Of a stretch of DNA of 64,000 nt, positions 18,107 through 26,311 are shown piece after piece (position 1 is the first letter of the stretch; each line of letters opens with the position of its first letter). The position numbers and the translations under genes were made by a program. Below the pieces are notes generated by a model. It was not told the origin of the DNA and made no database searches. It saw only the letters and a list, made by a program, of their open reading frames with translations. Source of the DNA: a virus; IMG/VR virus record IMGVR_UViG_3300044796_000658, positions 110,701 through 174,700 of that record. The stretch is one strand, 5' to 3'.

Positions 18107-18136
18107 ACTATATCACAAATTAATGCCAATTGTCAA
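18107..18136 (-). promoter_or_regulatory. Sigma70-like promoter
   Basis: On the minus strand TTGACA (18136-18131) is followed after 18 bases by TATAGT (18112-18107). It points to the 58-residue gene and lies across the stop of the upstream gene. Confidence 0.6.
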
Positions 18137-18603
18137 GTCTTTTTATCAATCACCCACGCTAAAGGATAATTGCCATGAACCTGTAAATATTCTTTTTCGA
18201 AAACCTTTTTCTCAAACCATTGTTTGGCAACCATACCCGATCCTAAGTCATCGTGGGCATTCACAACTTGGAACGAAAAAAGACTTTGCTTAACTACTAA
18301 CATCAAGTGAATTTGTGGTTTCCCATCGTAATACCACTTGGAAGAAATTGCGACTATCGATCCCTTTTCCAAAGCTTTCTCAATGTCGGCAAGCTCCATT
18401 TGGCCGAACATATCAAATTTGGCATCAAGGGTTTTCAACGTCCGAACAAACTCTTTAGGCGAAATGCCGTCTTTATCGCATTTCATTTGCTCGACAAATA
18501 ATTTATATTGCTTTTCATACGTCCAAGGTAATCCCAACCATTTCCCAATATTAATAATTGCTATGGGGGCGCAAGAAAAAGAATTGCGTTGTTTAACGTA
18601 CAT
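18133..18603 (-). CDS. C39-like cysteine peptidase fold protein
   Basis: 156 residues. The N-terminus reads MYVKQRNSFSCAPIAIINI, the Q.....C.P.a..n segment that carries the catalytic Cys (C11) in C39/papain-like peptidases. A later HLMLVV strand (IHLMLVVKQ) offers the His, and VVNAHDD follows as a possible Asp/Asn site. The family cleaves leader peptides or acts as an inactive binding fold. A second protein of this type lies at 62898-63332. There is no secretion signal, so it acts in the cytoplasm if active. Substrate unknown. Confidence 0.6.
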   Translation of the reverse strand: MYVKQRNSFSCAPIAIINIGKWLGLPWTYEKQYKLFVEQMKCDKDGISPKEFVRTLKTLDAKFDMFGQMELADIEKALEKGSIVAISSKWYYDGKPQIHLMLVVKQSLFSFQVVNAHDDLGSGMVAKQWFEKKVFEKEYLQVHGNYPLAWVIDKKT

Positions 18604-18618
18604 CTTAAATCTTCCATG

Positions 18619-18978
18619 TTACTTTGGAAACTTCTTTTCTGAATATTTGCGAACCACTTCAATCATTTGGTCATTTTGTTTTCGAGTTGACAAATTCTTC
18701 CATTCATCGCCTATTAACTTTATATGAGCAGCAACAGCACTATGTATACCGTCCATCACCCCTCCAATAGCTTTCCCCGATTCCACAGTTGTAATTAATT
18801 CTGCTTCGCCGCCATCATTGGAACAAACTTGTTTTAAGGCTTGTTCTTCAGTCATACCACGCTCTTTGAGCTGTAAGTATCTTGGGAATGAAGTAGACCA
18901 CAACTCACCACGAAAATGTCCACGACTTTCCGTAAAAGGTTTAGTAGTTTTGGTCTGAAGAATGATGTAATAAGGCAT
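18619..18978 (-). CDS. Unknown protein (119 aa)
   Basis: A 119-residue mixed protein starting MPYYIILQTKTTKPFTESRG. It has a helix-rich C-terminal half ending in Lys residues. No motif recognised. It is 15 bases upstream of the C39-like gene in the same direction and may share a transcript with it. Confidence 0.6.
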   Translation of the reverse strand: MPYYIILQTKTTKPFTESRGHFRGELWSTSFPRYLQLKERGMTEEQALKQVCSNDGGEAELITTVESGKAIGGVMDGIHSAVAAHIKLIGDEWKNLSTRKQNDQMIEVVRKYSEKKFPK

Positions 18979-18980
18979 GA

Positions 18981-19322
18981 TTAATGAGTCCTCCTGAAAC
19001 CCATCATTTTGTCAAGTAATTCAGTCAGATTGGCACCCGTCATGAAAGTTGCTTTGCCAATCTTCCAATAAGTCCACAACTTTCTACCCTTATAAAATCT
19101 CATGTTTTCATTGAAGGTTAATCTTAAACGCATTATTTTGGTTTCATGTTTGGTCAATGTACCATAACAAATCATGGCACCTTCCAAATTGCCACCGGCA
19201 CCCATTTCACACGATTTACTACATTGGTGAATGGGCATTCCAGCAAGAGTTTCATAATGATGAGGCACCATGAACAAATCTATAGGATGCCCATTACAAC
19301 AAGTTTCTGGCCATGTATCCAT
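18981..19322 (-). CDS. Unknown Cys-rich protein (113 aa)
   Basis: A 113-residue protein with ETCCNGHPIDLF, IHQCSKSCEMGAGG and GAMICYGTLTKHETK in the first half. The Cys/His pattern could bind a metal, but it fits no zinc finger that I know. The second half is basic and helical. The gap to the next gene is only 2 bases, so it is co-transcribed with it. Confidence 0.58.
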   Translation of the reverse strand: MDTWPETCCNGHPIDLFMVPHHYETLAGMPIHQCSKSCEMGAGGNLEGAMICYGTLTKHETKIMRLRLTFNENMRFYKGRKLWTYWKIGKATFMTGANLTELLDKMMGFRRTH

Positions 19323-19334
19323 TGAAAGTATCCT

Positions 19335-19895
19335 TTAAGTCTGGGCACAAAACAATAACTTGCCGTCTTTAATAACGGTTACGGATGCATTGCCAATGAT
19401 CTTATCCGTCTTTGTTGACATCTTTGCCACAAGATCCAGAATGGGCGATAGGTGAGTAACAACGATTGAATATTTGGGCAATTCTTTGATGAAGCTACCC
19501 ATGTCTTCGTAGTACTGCTTCATCGTTCTCGCATCTTGCGAAACGCCACTCTTGGGGAATGATCGCCAATCGTAATCGGGAAACTCTTTGTGCCTTGAAA
19601 TCACATCCGTTAACTTCAATCTCTTGTACGCCGCATCAGGCGTTTCCGCAATCCGATGATCTACCGTGAAGTTAATGCCGATCTTATGAAGGGGCATAGC
19701 AGTGTGCAGTGTACGCAAGAATGGACTGACAAACCCCCGAAAGGGTAAATCTTGCCATTGGTCACCCAAAAGGGATTTTAAACTTAACGTAATGCCTGCA
19801 AGCTGCTCTTGTCCTTTTTTGGAAATATCACAATCGTGAAAATCCGTCTCATGTGCATTTAACAAAGAATGAACATGTCTAATAAGAACCAGCAT
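19335..19895 (-). CDS. Histidine phosphatase (phosphoglycerate mutase-like) superfamily protein
   Basis: 186 residues from the ATG at 19895, which has AGGAGG upstream. The start MLVLIRHVHSLLNAHETDF carries the RH catalytic motif (R6-H7) of the branch-1 histidine phosphatases, although the usual RHG is RHV. Later LRTLHTAMPL and YSIVVTHLSPILDLVA supply the second Arg and the second His. Members dephosphorylate small metabolites, sugars or proteins. The substrate is unknown. It overlaps the small upstream gene by 17 bases. Confidence 0.75.
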   Translation of the reverse strand: MLVLIRHVHSLLNAHETDFHDCDISKKGQEQLAGITLSLKSLLGDQWQDLPFRGFVSPFLRTLHTAMPLHKIGINFTVDHRIAETPDAAYKRLKLTDVISRHKEFPDYDWRSFPKSGVSQDARTMKQYYEDMGSFIKELPKYSIVVTHLSPILDLVAKMSTKTDKIIGNASVTVIKDGKLLFCAQT

Positions 19896-20079
19896 CACTT
19901 TCCTCCTTGAGGATTTCACAGGTAATTTTGGATTTTGACCGTCGCAACGTTGGGGGAAGTATATCACGAAAAACAAAATCTAGTTCTTCGGTAGTAAGCT
20001 GTCTGCTACCATCTATTCCCCTAGCCGTTGCACGGTCAGGTCTTCCGTTTGTCATCGCAAATTGAATTTTGATTGACAT
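19879..20079 (-). CDS. Small hypothetical protein (66 aa)
   Basis: 66 residues, basic (MSIKIQFAMTNGRPDRATAR, later PTLRRSKSKITCEILKEE). It lies in the 2-base-spaced chain between AspRS and the histidine phosphatase. No family recognised. Conserved overlap with the phosphatase start supports it as coding, but only weakly. Confidence 0.5.
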   Translation of the reverse strand: MSIKIQFAMTNGRPDRATARGIDGSRQLTTEELDFVFRDILPPTLRRSKSKITCEILKEESDAGSY

Positions 20080-20081
20080 AA

Positions 20082-21584
20082 TTAAATCTCCGACGGCGCA
20101 TCCATCACGGAAGTTTTACCGCTGCCCGTCATCGGGAACGGAATGACTTCTTTCATAGAAGTTTCGCCGCATACCAACATCGCCAACCTGTCTATTCCCA
20201 AAGCGATACCACCGTGCGGAGGCGTTCCCAAATCGAACGCTTCCAACATATGCCCAACACTCGCATTGATTTGAGCGTCGGAATATCCCATCACACGATA
20301 AGTAGCAGTTAACAATTCCCTACTGTGAGAACGAATGCTACCGCTACCGATTTCCATACCGTTACAAACCAAGTCGTACTGGTATGCTTGGATTTCGGCA
20401 ATGTTTTCGCCTTTTTTGTGCCATTCGACATGTTCATCGATTGGCCGACTGAACGGGTTGTGCATGAACGTCCAGCCAGACTTACTATCTAGCTTGTCAA
20501 TTTCTTCTTTGGCTTGCTTGAACATCGGGAAGTTAACAATCCAACAGAAAGCCAAATCCCCGTTCGCCTTTTCCTTCTCGGTACGAATATCGGGTTTATC
20601 CGTGCCGTACTTGTCCATCGCCTCTTTATAGGTGATGATGGGGAAAAGTTGCGATTTGAAATTGGCCTGTTCCCGTGGCTTGCCGAACCTTTCGCCGAAG
20701 TCCCTTTCCATACTCATCGTGTACGGCCATTTTCGTCCACCCAAGGCTTCACGGGGCAACAAACACCGTTCTTCACGACACCCTGCCATACTGTTGAACA
20801 AAGCACCTTCAACGACATCAAAAATCTCTTCCTGTTTAACGAAAGACATTTCCAAGTCTAATTGAGTGAACTCAAACCCACGGTCAGCACGTAACGCCTC
20901 ATCACGGAAACATCGGGCAATTTGGTAATAGCCCTTGAACCCCGCTGTCATCAACAATTGTTTGTACTGTTGTGGACTTTGCGGCAGAGCGTAAAACTTG
21001 CCCGGTTGTAGGCGTGAAGGTACAACAAAGTCACGAGCGCCTTCTTTGGTGGACTGCGTGAGGATTGGAGTCTCAATTTCCGTTAAGTCGCAAGACTCCA
21101 ACGAAGCCCGCAAATCACGAATGATCTTGGCACGTGTTTTAATGTTGGCTTGCATCCGTGGGCGGCGCAAGTCCAAGTACCTATAACGCAAACGAACATC
21201 TTCCGCAATGTCACGACCATCGCCATCAATAGGCAACGGCAAATCCTTACACTTGTTAAGAATTGTCAATTTCTCAACGAACAACTCAACGGTACCAGTG
21301 GGAAGATTGGGGTTAACCATCTTCTCTGGACGTTTGACGACCTTGCCGACAAGCGATACAACGTCTTCACGGTTCAATTCCTCAAAGCCTTTACCGAGAA
21401 AGGCTTGAAGAATGTTTCCTTCATTGTCACGAATGTCAATGAAAGTAAACTTGCCGTGACTACGTTTGGCATTTACCCACCCCTTAACTTCCCATAAGTT
21501 CCCACATTCCCACAAAGCGGGATAGGGGTTCGTGAGTTTAGAGATGGCTAGTGGAAGTATCATATTAATCTGCGTTGAGGGCAT
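20082..21584 (-). CDS. aspS: Aspartyl-tRNA synthetase, bacterial type without the GAD insertion domain
   Basis: 500 residues. An N-terminal OB anticodon-binding domain (VKGWVNAKRSHGKFTFIDIR) precedes a class II catalytic core. It has RYLDLRRP (136-142), motif 2 CFRDEALRADRGFEFTQLD (225-243), GMEIGSGSIRSH and motif 3 GIALGIDRLAML (459-470). Bacterial enzymes are usually near 590 residues and carry a GAD domain between KPDLR and the WVVDFP-like strand. Here DKPDIR (329-334) leads almost directly to FCWIVNFPMF (346-355), so that domain is missing. It charges tRNA-Asp in the cytoplasm. An internal ATG at 21563, 2 bases after the upstream stop, is an alternative start. Confidence 0.93.
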   Translation of the reverse strand: MPSTQINMILPLAISKLTNPYPALWECGNLWEVKGWVNAKRSHGKFTFIDIRDNEGNILQAFLGKGFEELNREDVVSLVGKVVKRPEKMVNPNLPTGTVELFVEKLTILNKCKDLPLPIDGDGRDIAEDVRLRYRYLDLRRPRMQANIKTRAKIIRDLRASLESCDLTEIETPILTQSTKEGARDFVVPSRLQPGKFYALPQSPQQYKQLLMTAGFKGYYQIARCFRDEALRADRGFEFTQLDLEMSFVKQEEIFDVVEGALFNSMAGCREERCLLPREALGGRKWPYTMSMERDFGERFGKPREQANFKSQLFPIITYKEAMDKYGTDKPDIRTEKEKANGDLAFCWIVNFPMFKQAKEEIDKLDSKSGWTFMHNPFSRPIDEHVEWHKKGENIAEIQAYQYDLVCNGMEIGSGSIRSHSRELLTATYRVMGYSDAQINASVGHMLEAFDLGTPPHGGIALGIDRLAMLVCGETSMKEVIPFPMTGSGKTSVMDAPSEI

Positions 21585-21807
21585 CTAAACATTCCATGTG
21601 ACTGTTAAATTTTTTCTTGTCGTGCTTTTTTGCCTTAGCAAGCAAAGCGGTTGCTTCAGTATCTGCTGAACCCCACGGAGTTTGTGCGGTAAATACGTTA
21701 TTCATATCAATCATACCCAAAACTTGGGCATTTTTACCAGCATGAACCTGCATATAAGCAGTTGCATCATAACCTTGCCATCGACCGAAAGTGAAATCGT
21801 TAGCCAT
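21565..21807 (-). CDS. Unknown protein (80 aa)
   Basis: 80 residues from the ATG at 21807, preferred because AGAGGAGG lies upstream and the longer frame overlaps the previous gene heavily. It reads MANDFTFGRWQGYDATAYMQ, then a Lys-rich C-terminal region. No family recognised. It overlaps or touches the AspRS start and is probably co-translated with it. Confidence 0.55.
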   Translation of the reverse strand: MANDFTFGRWQGYDATAYMQVHAGKNAQVLGMIDMNNVFTAQTPWGSADTEATALLAKAKKHDKKKFNSHMECLDALNAD

Positions 21808-22027
21808 GTGATTTACGTGCCTCCTCTTCGCTAGGGAACAAGCGACATTTCCAATCACTTAATTCCACGGGATCAAAAGTGTTACATGGGAAGTCGTTGT
21901 AATACCGCATTACAGCATCCCGAAAATCCATTCCAAAGGCTTCGCCGACGAGTTGCGCTTTAACAGTGTCGCCACCATACTGAAAGCCTTCCATCCAGAT
22001 TTGGTAATTCTTGACTGTGTTTGCCAT
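21800..22027 (-). CDS. Unknown protein (75 aa)
   Basis: 75 residues, MANTVKNYQIWMEGFQYGGD..., with FGMDFRDAVMRYYNDFP and a charged C-terminus SEEEARKSHG. The I-W-M-E-G-F and A..G.. pattern recurs in small phage proteins of unknown function, as far as I recall. It overlaps the next gene by 8 bases. Confidence 0.58.
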   Translation of the reverse strand: MANTVKNYQIWMEGFQYGGDTVKAQLVGEAFGMDFRDAVMRYYNDFPCNTFDPVELSDWKCRLFPSEEEARKSHG

Positions 22028-22070
22028 ATCTCACCAAATCAGTAAATAAACGTGAGAGAGCATCATACTC

Positions 22071-22646
22071 TTATTTGATGTTAGTGTCTAGCTTAACCGT
22101 AGACTGCATAAGCGATTTGACATTATCTTTACAGAACCCGAAACCCTGACGTTCAATGAATTCGTAAATGACACCAGTTAACAAACTCGGCTTAGTAAAG
22201 ATTTGAGTCAAACCCTCACACGTAAAAGCCTTGTCACTGGTGAACTCGGCAAAACCTTTTTCCAGCCATTCCTTTTTCTTATCTTCAACATTCGGCACTT
22301 CATAAGCCAAATGGTGAATGCCGCCGATATTACCACGGGCCTTGACCCAATTACCAACAATACTACCTTCCGTACCTTCACTCACGAAGATTTCAGGTGC
22401 CATATGGTAAGTCAAACCTGTTGGGCCATTCGCATCCCAAACCATACTAAACGGGGGATCGTAATCCTTGTACTTGATTTCGTTTTTCTCTGGTGGTTCC
22501 AAGGCGATACACCTAGCTACATCTGTTTTTTCATCATTGAAAAAGATGTCAAATTCAGACTGAAAGGTGTATCCGAACGCATCCATGAAAAACTTAACCG
22601 TCTTATCCCTATTGGCGGTACGATATGCAATGTGGTCTAGTCTCAT
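22071..22646 (-). CDS. VOC-family metalloprotein resembling 4-hydroxyphenylpyruvate dioxygenase
   Basis: 191 residues with two VOC repeats. Candidate metal ligands are H5 in LDHIAYRTANRD, H111/H112 in GGIHHLAYEVPNVE and E162 in GVIYEFIERQGFGF. The C-terminal FIERQGFGFCKDNVKSLM resembles the end of HPPD. HPPD is about 350 residues, so this is a half-size, one-module relative; reaction unknown (dioxygenase, isomerase or antibiotic-binding protein are all possible in this superfamily). A 49-residue membrane protein gene lies directly upstream. Confidence 0.7.
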   Translation of the reverse strand: MRLDHIAYRTANRDKTVKFFMDAFGYTFQSEFDIFFNDEKTDVARCIALEPPEKNEIKYKDYDPPFSMVWDANGPTGLTYHMAPEIFVSEGTEGSIVGNWVKARGNIGGIHHLAYEVPNVEDKKKEWLEKGFAEFTSDKAFTCEGLTQIFTKPSLLTGVIYEFIERQGFGFCKDNVKSLMQSTVKLDTNIK

Positions 22647-22647
22647 G

Positions 22648-22797
22648 TTATATTTTTCCTACTACACTAATAATCAAGCTGACAAACGAATAGCCCAAAG
22701 TAAACGAGGCTATCGTTGTCGTCAAAACATCTTTACTTTTCATCAAAATGGCAATTGATCCACAAAACAAAAATGCCCAAAAAGCTAAAAGGAACAT
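22648..22797 (-). CDS. Small membrane protein (49 aa)
   Basis: 49 residues: MFLLAFWAFLFCGSIAILMK, a short basic loop, then TLGYSFVSLIISVVGKI. Two transmembrane helices are likely. The ATG overlaps the upstream stop as TAATG, and its stop is 2 bases before the VOC gene. Function unknown. Confidence 0.65.
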   Translation of the reverse strand: MFLLAFWAFLFCGSIAILMKSKDVLTTTIASFTLGYSFVSLIISVVGKI

Positions 22798-23111
22798 TAA
22801 CGTCTCCAATTTTGTGATACAGCGGGTTCCCCAACATAAGAATTAAACCATTCAATATCGTTAGGTTTGAAATATGTTCCATCCGTAGCATAAATCCTTA
22901 ATTCACTGAACATTTGGGTGACGATTTTTTCACCCTGATTCACCGGCTCATTAGATTGGGAATCTGCCTGAACGATAACAGGCGGTGGCATTTCTTGAAT
23001 AACTATATTAGGCGGTTGATGGACAACCGCAACACTTATATTTCCTCTGACGGCATGGCAAAGACCGATACCGCCAATGAGGCCGACCAACAAAATCAAC
23101 ACATATCTCAT
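22797..23111 (-). CDS. Secreted or membrane-anchored small protein (104 aa)
   Basis: 104 residues from the ATG at 23111 (AGGG upstream). Residues 1-20, MRYVLILLVGLIGGIGLCHA, form a signal peptide or anchor with an A-x-A-like end. The remainder has a Pro-rich stretch (PPNIVIQEMPPPVIV) and a polar C-terminus. The protein is likely outside the cytoplasmic membrane. Family unknown. Confidence 0.62.
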   Translation of the reverse strand: MRYVLILLVGLIGGIGLCHAVRGNISVAVVHQPPNIVIQEMPPPVIVQADSQSNEPVNQGEKIVTQMFSELRIYATDGTYFKPNDIEWFNSYVGEPAVSQNWRR

Positions 23112-23124
23112 AGGCAAACCCTGA

Positions 23125-24402
23125 TTATGTCAACTTGAATCCAGGCGCAAAGCATCGCAAAATTTGAATAATTGAATCGGCAGATGCAGTGTCCAAAGTA
23201 ACACCTTTATTCTTGTTGTAGAATTCCATTAATCCACTCACAACCTTGTTCAACTTGAAGTTCGTTACGTTATGATCGATCTCTTTTTCCAGTTCTGGGA
23301 TATTAACAGGCGGCGGTAATTTCAAATCACTTTCCGCTTTACCCAACCAAACTTTCATGCGATTCAAAAATCGTTTCAATCCAACGATCTTGTCATCAGA
23401 CCAATCCCCGCCATCAAAATAGTGTCCCAAAAACATTAAGTACATCCGGAGTTCATCCGAGTCGTAATTTTCAGGATTGACGGCATTACCTTTGGACTTG
23501 CCCATCTTGGCACCGTTACAAGTAATCATCCCCTGATGGATTACCTTGCGGAACGGTTCCTCTTCCGGTACAATGCCCAAATCGTATAAAAACATATGAA
23601 TGAAGCGAGCATAGATCAAATGCATACAAGCATGTTCAGCCCCGCCAACATACAAATCCACTGGACGATACGAACCCTTCGGCAAGAATTCATCCTTGCT
23701 ATCAGTCAAGTACCGCAAGAAGTAAAAAGAACTATCAACGAAAGTATCTAACGTATCAGTTTCACCCTCTATCGGAATAGGACAACCCCACTTCCTTTGG
23801 CGAGATACGCACCAATCCCTCAAATTAGCTAACCAAGCACGCTGCTGCTTAATAGTACCCTCTGGATAATCAATCTTATCCAAATTGGCAATCAAACGAT
23901 CCTTATAATCAGTAATCTTGAAGTACCATTGGTTCATGGTATTTTCAGAAACCTTGCTATCACAGCGGTCGCACTTTTCATCCTTAACTTGTTCGTTGGC
24001 CAATACGGTTTCACAAGAGGGGCACCAATTGACAACACCGTTAGCCTTATATGCCAAACCCTTCTCGTACAACTTCATGAACAGCCACTTAGTCCACTTC
24101 TCATAATTTGCGTTACAAGTGATGAACTTTTCTTCGTACTGAGTATTCATTCGCTCCATCTGATGACGGAAGCGTTCAATATTCAAGAAAGTTACGTCGG
24201 CAGGATCACCGCCGATTTGCCGTGCGTAGTTTTCAGCAGGCAAACCGTAGGCGTCATAACCGAAAGGTTGGTTAACTTCAATACCTTTGTACCTTAACCA
24301 ACGACAATAACTATCTACGAGAGCGTAGTTGTAGTAATGCCCTAAGTGCAAACCGGCACCACTAGGATAGGGGAACATAACAACAACATTTTGATTATTC
24401 AT
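23125..24402 (-). CDS. leuS: Reduced leucyl-tRNA synthetase lacking the CP1 editing domain
   Basis: 425 residues against about 860 in ordinary bacteria. The class I core is intact: HLGH (19-22), NQPFGYDAYGLPAEN, a zinc knuckle C127/C130/C144/C147, DTFVDSSFYFLRYL, PVDLYVGGAEHACMHLIYAR, and KMGKS (299-303) for KMSKS. After KITDYKDRLIANLDKID the normal enzyme has a roughly 200-residue editing domain; here IKQQRAWLANL (184-194) runs straight into RDWCVSRQRKWGCPIP. The C-terminal tRNA-elbow domain is missing too, since the protein ends at ILRCFAPGFKLT. It should activate leucine but not proofread. A tRNA-Leu is encoded at 46897. Confidence 0.93.
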   Translation of the reverse strand: MNNQNVVVMFPYPSGAGLHLGHYYNYALVDSYCRWLRYKGIEVNQPFGYDAYGLPAENYARQIGGDPADVTFLNIERFRHQMERMNTQYEEKFITCNANYEKWTKWLFMKLYEKGLAYKANGVVNWCPSCETVLANEQVKDEKCDRCDSKVSENTMNQWYFKITDYKDRLIANLDKIDYPEGTIKQQRAWLANLRDWCVSRQRKWGCPIPIEGETDTLDTFVDSSFYFLRYLTDSKDEFLPKGSYRPVDLYVGGAEHACMHLIYARFIHMFLYDLGIVPEEEPFRKVIHQGMITCNGAKMGKSKGNAVNPENYDSDELRMYLMFLGHYFDGGDWSDDKIVGLKRFLNRMKVWLGKAESDLKLPPPVNIPELEKEIDHNVTNFKLNKVVSGLMEFYNKNKGVTLDTASADSIIQILRCFAPGFKLT

Positions 24403-24416
24403 TTTACTTTCAAAGG

Positions 24417-25157
24417 TTAAAGATCATTTGGAATTTGGGAAACTCTTGTCGTTCCTAAACGGGTACTCAATGGTACGCCTTCACGCCGACCCAAAAGAAC
24501 ATCCATTGGAAGACTATAGTGAGGCGAGCCTGTTTCGGCAGCAGGTTGCTCACCACTGATAACGGCACCACCGGACATATAGCTTGTACCACGTACACTG
24601 GTTGGTCTATTATTTCTATGCAGTTGTCTACTTACACTCAAAGCTGGTGGAAGTCCATCGCCTCTTGAACTATTAGGATCGTGCGATGGAGCAGGAATTG
24701 TTGGAATAGAAACCGAGTTCTGCCGTTGGCCACTCAAGTACCCAGAATGATTAGCAGCAGGTGAGTCATCTTCTTCTACATCACAATGAACTTCATCAGC
24801 CTCTAATGCTCGCAACTCACGCAGGAATTCACCATCTAATTCCTGTTGTAATTCGTGCCGCAATGGTACATTCCGCCTACTTAATGTTTTATTTGCTCGT
24901 CCGGGGCGAGCACTTTTCTTTGCTGAAGACTCAGGAGTATCTAACAACTCCATAATATCTTGAACGTACTGGTCAGCACTTTCAGATGTTTCCTCTTGTG
25001 CTATCTTGATACTCATCCCACCGGCATATACTACCACATCCCAAGTCTCATTGCTATCCTTTTTGACGACATATTTAGAAACGCCCACGATCAGCGACGG
25101 GTTAAGATAAATAACATCGTGGTTATTCGGATTGATTTGAAGAAAGGCTGACATCAT
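24417..25157 (-). CDS. Unknown protein with disordered C-terminal half
   Basis: About 246 residues from the ATG at 25157 (MMSAFLQINPNNHDVIYLNP). A longer frame to 25250 would overlap the methylase by 128 bases. Residues 1-75 look folded (IYLNPSLIVGVSKYVV; VVVYAGGMSIKIAQEE), like a small nucleoid- or RNA-binding beta barrel. The rest is Ser/Arg/Pro-rich and disordered. It overlaps the methylase stop by 35 bases. Family unknown. Confidence 0.55.
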   Translation of the reverse strand: MMSAFLQINPNNHDVIYLNPSLIVGVSKYVVKKDSNETWDVVVYAGGMSIKIAQEETSESADQYVQDIMELLDTPESSAKKSARPGRANKTLSRRNVPLRHELQQELDGEFLRELRALEADEVHCDVEEDDSPAANHSGYLSGQRQNSVSIPTIPAPSHDPNSSRGDGLPPALSVSRQLHRNNRPTSVRGTSYMSGGAVISGEQPAAETGSPHYSLPMDVLLGRREGVPLSTRLGTTRVSQIPNDL

Positions 25158-25956
25158 TTTCTCTTGGCTTAAAGTAACATAACCATTCGGCATTCGGTTT
25201 GGATCTATTTCCAGAAATTCCACCTTTGAGTCTACCAGCCGACAATTCATAGCACTCAGTACCAGCTAAACACTTACCCTCGGAAACATAACATGGAACA
25301 CGCAACGAATTGGCGAATTTTAACAAATTAAGTTTGTGACCGTAAAAAGTCGTGTTTTGATAAGGCGGATCAATGTAAATCGTACCTTCGCTCGGTGAAA
25401 TGTCCCATACGTCACCATGATACCCCGTAATATCCCTCATCTTGTCACAAACAAGGGCTACCCGCTCGTACAACGTGCTAGGCATCGGCATCATTGGATT
25501 AACAGGCGATCTGCGATTAGAAGTGGCAGTTGGTTCCCAATAATTGCGGAAACTACAATTCTTCCATTTGTTATCTTCAATCCAAATCGCTTTACTACCG
25601 AAACTGGACGCCTGTAGTATAAGGAAAATATAAATAGTATCAATATCAGCCGGTAGTTTAGATAATTCTTTGACGTGCGCTTGAATTTGACTCTTTTCAG
25701 GTATCGCTGAACAATACGACTTGAACTTATCCAAATCGAATTCGTTCATTCCAACCTTTTCCCAGAACAAACCCCACGGCCCCTGATCTACCATTAATAT
25801 ATCACGTGGATTGTAACCACGATTGACAAGCTCAATAGACATAGCACCACTACCACAACATAAGTCGTAAAAAGACCCTGCTGGTTTGATGATGTCTAGG
25901 ATTTTAGAAGCGAGACGTTGTTTACCGCCCTGATAGGACGTTACGGGTGTTAACAT
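25123..25956 (-). CDS. DNA adenine N6-methyltransferase, D12 class (Dam-like)
   Basis: 277 residues. YQGGKQRLASKIL (residues 8-20) is the Y.GGK motif, FYDLCCGSGAMSIELV is the SAM-binding motif I, and TIYIDPPYQNTTFYG is the catalytic DPPY motif IV. This is the D12 class, which methylates the N6 of adenine (Dam, DpnM). No paired restriction gene is adjacent, so an orphan methylase is likely, perhaps for self-protection. The target site cannot be read from the sequence. It abuts the DUF2934-like gene stop. Confidence 0.88.
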   Translation of the reverse strand: MLTPVTSYQGGKQRLASKILDIIKPAGSFYDLCCGSGAMSIELVNRGYNPRDILMVDQGPWGLFWEKVGMNEFDLDKFKSYCSAIPEKSQIQAHVKELSKLPADIDTIYIFLILQASSFGSKAIWIEDNKWKNCSFRNYWEPTATSNRRSPVNPMMPMPSTLYERVALVCDKMRDITGYHGDVWDISPSEGTIYIDPPYQNTTFYGHKLNLLKFANSLRVPCYVSEGKCLAGTECYELSAGRLKGGISGNRSKPNAEWLCYFKPRENDVSLSSNQSE

Positions 25957-26307
25957 TCAATATATACAAACACCATTATTTTCCGGAAGTTCTCGTTCTG
26001 CTTTACACCAAAATTCTAAATCTAATCCGCTTGGACAACCCGCATCCGTCCATAGTTTGGAAGCTAATTTTCGAATCAGCCGATGCCTTGGGCCGGGCAA
26101 ACGAGTATCTTGTTCAGGATTATACCTAGCACATACAACATCATCTTGATCTATAACCCTCATATCCCAAATACAACGAGCCATATTAACATTACGATTG
26201 AATGATTTCATCGCCTGTTCTAATTCATCAAACTCTTGGTGACCAGCACGATCCGAAGAAATGGTTTTCCACTCTTGACCATGATTACTTTGAACTAGAT
26301 ACTTCAT
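25957..26307 (-). CDS. DUF2934-like domain protein (116 aa)
   Basis: 116 residues. The C-terminal third, IRKLASKLWTDAGCPSGLDL followed by EFWCKAEREL, has the DUF2934 pattern (I...A..LW...G.P.G.dlE.W..AE.e). The N-terminal part (MKYLVQSNHGQEWKTIS) is unlike it and unrecognised. A second DUF2934-like protein is at 28065. The function of the domain is unknown. It is coupled end to start with the methylase. Confidence 0.65.
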   Translation of the reverse strand: MKYLVQSNHGQEWKTISSDRAGHQEFDELEQAMKSFNRNVNMARCIWDMRVIDQDDVVCARYNPEQDTRLPGPRHRLIRKLASKLWTDAGCPSGLDLEFWCKAERELPENNGVCIY

Positions 26308-26311
26308 ACGT

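Noticed and set aside
25158-25250. Upstream extension of the gene at 24417
   Set aside because: It would overlap the adenine methylase by 128 bases; the start at 25157 leaves only 35 bases of overlap.
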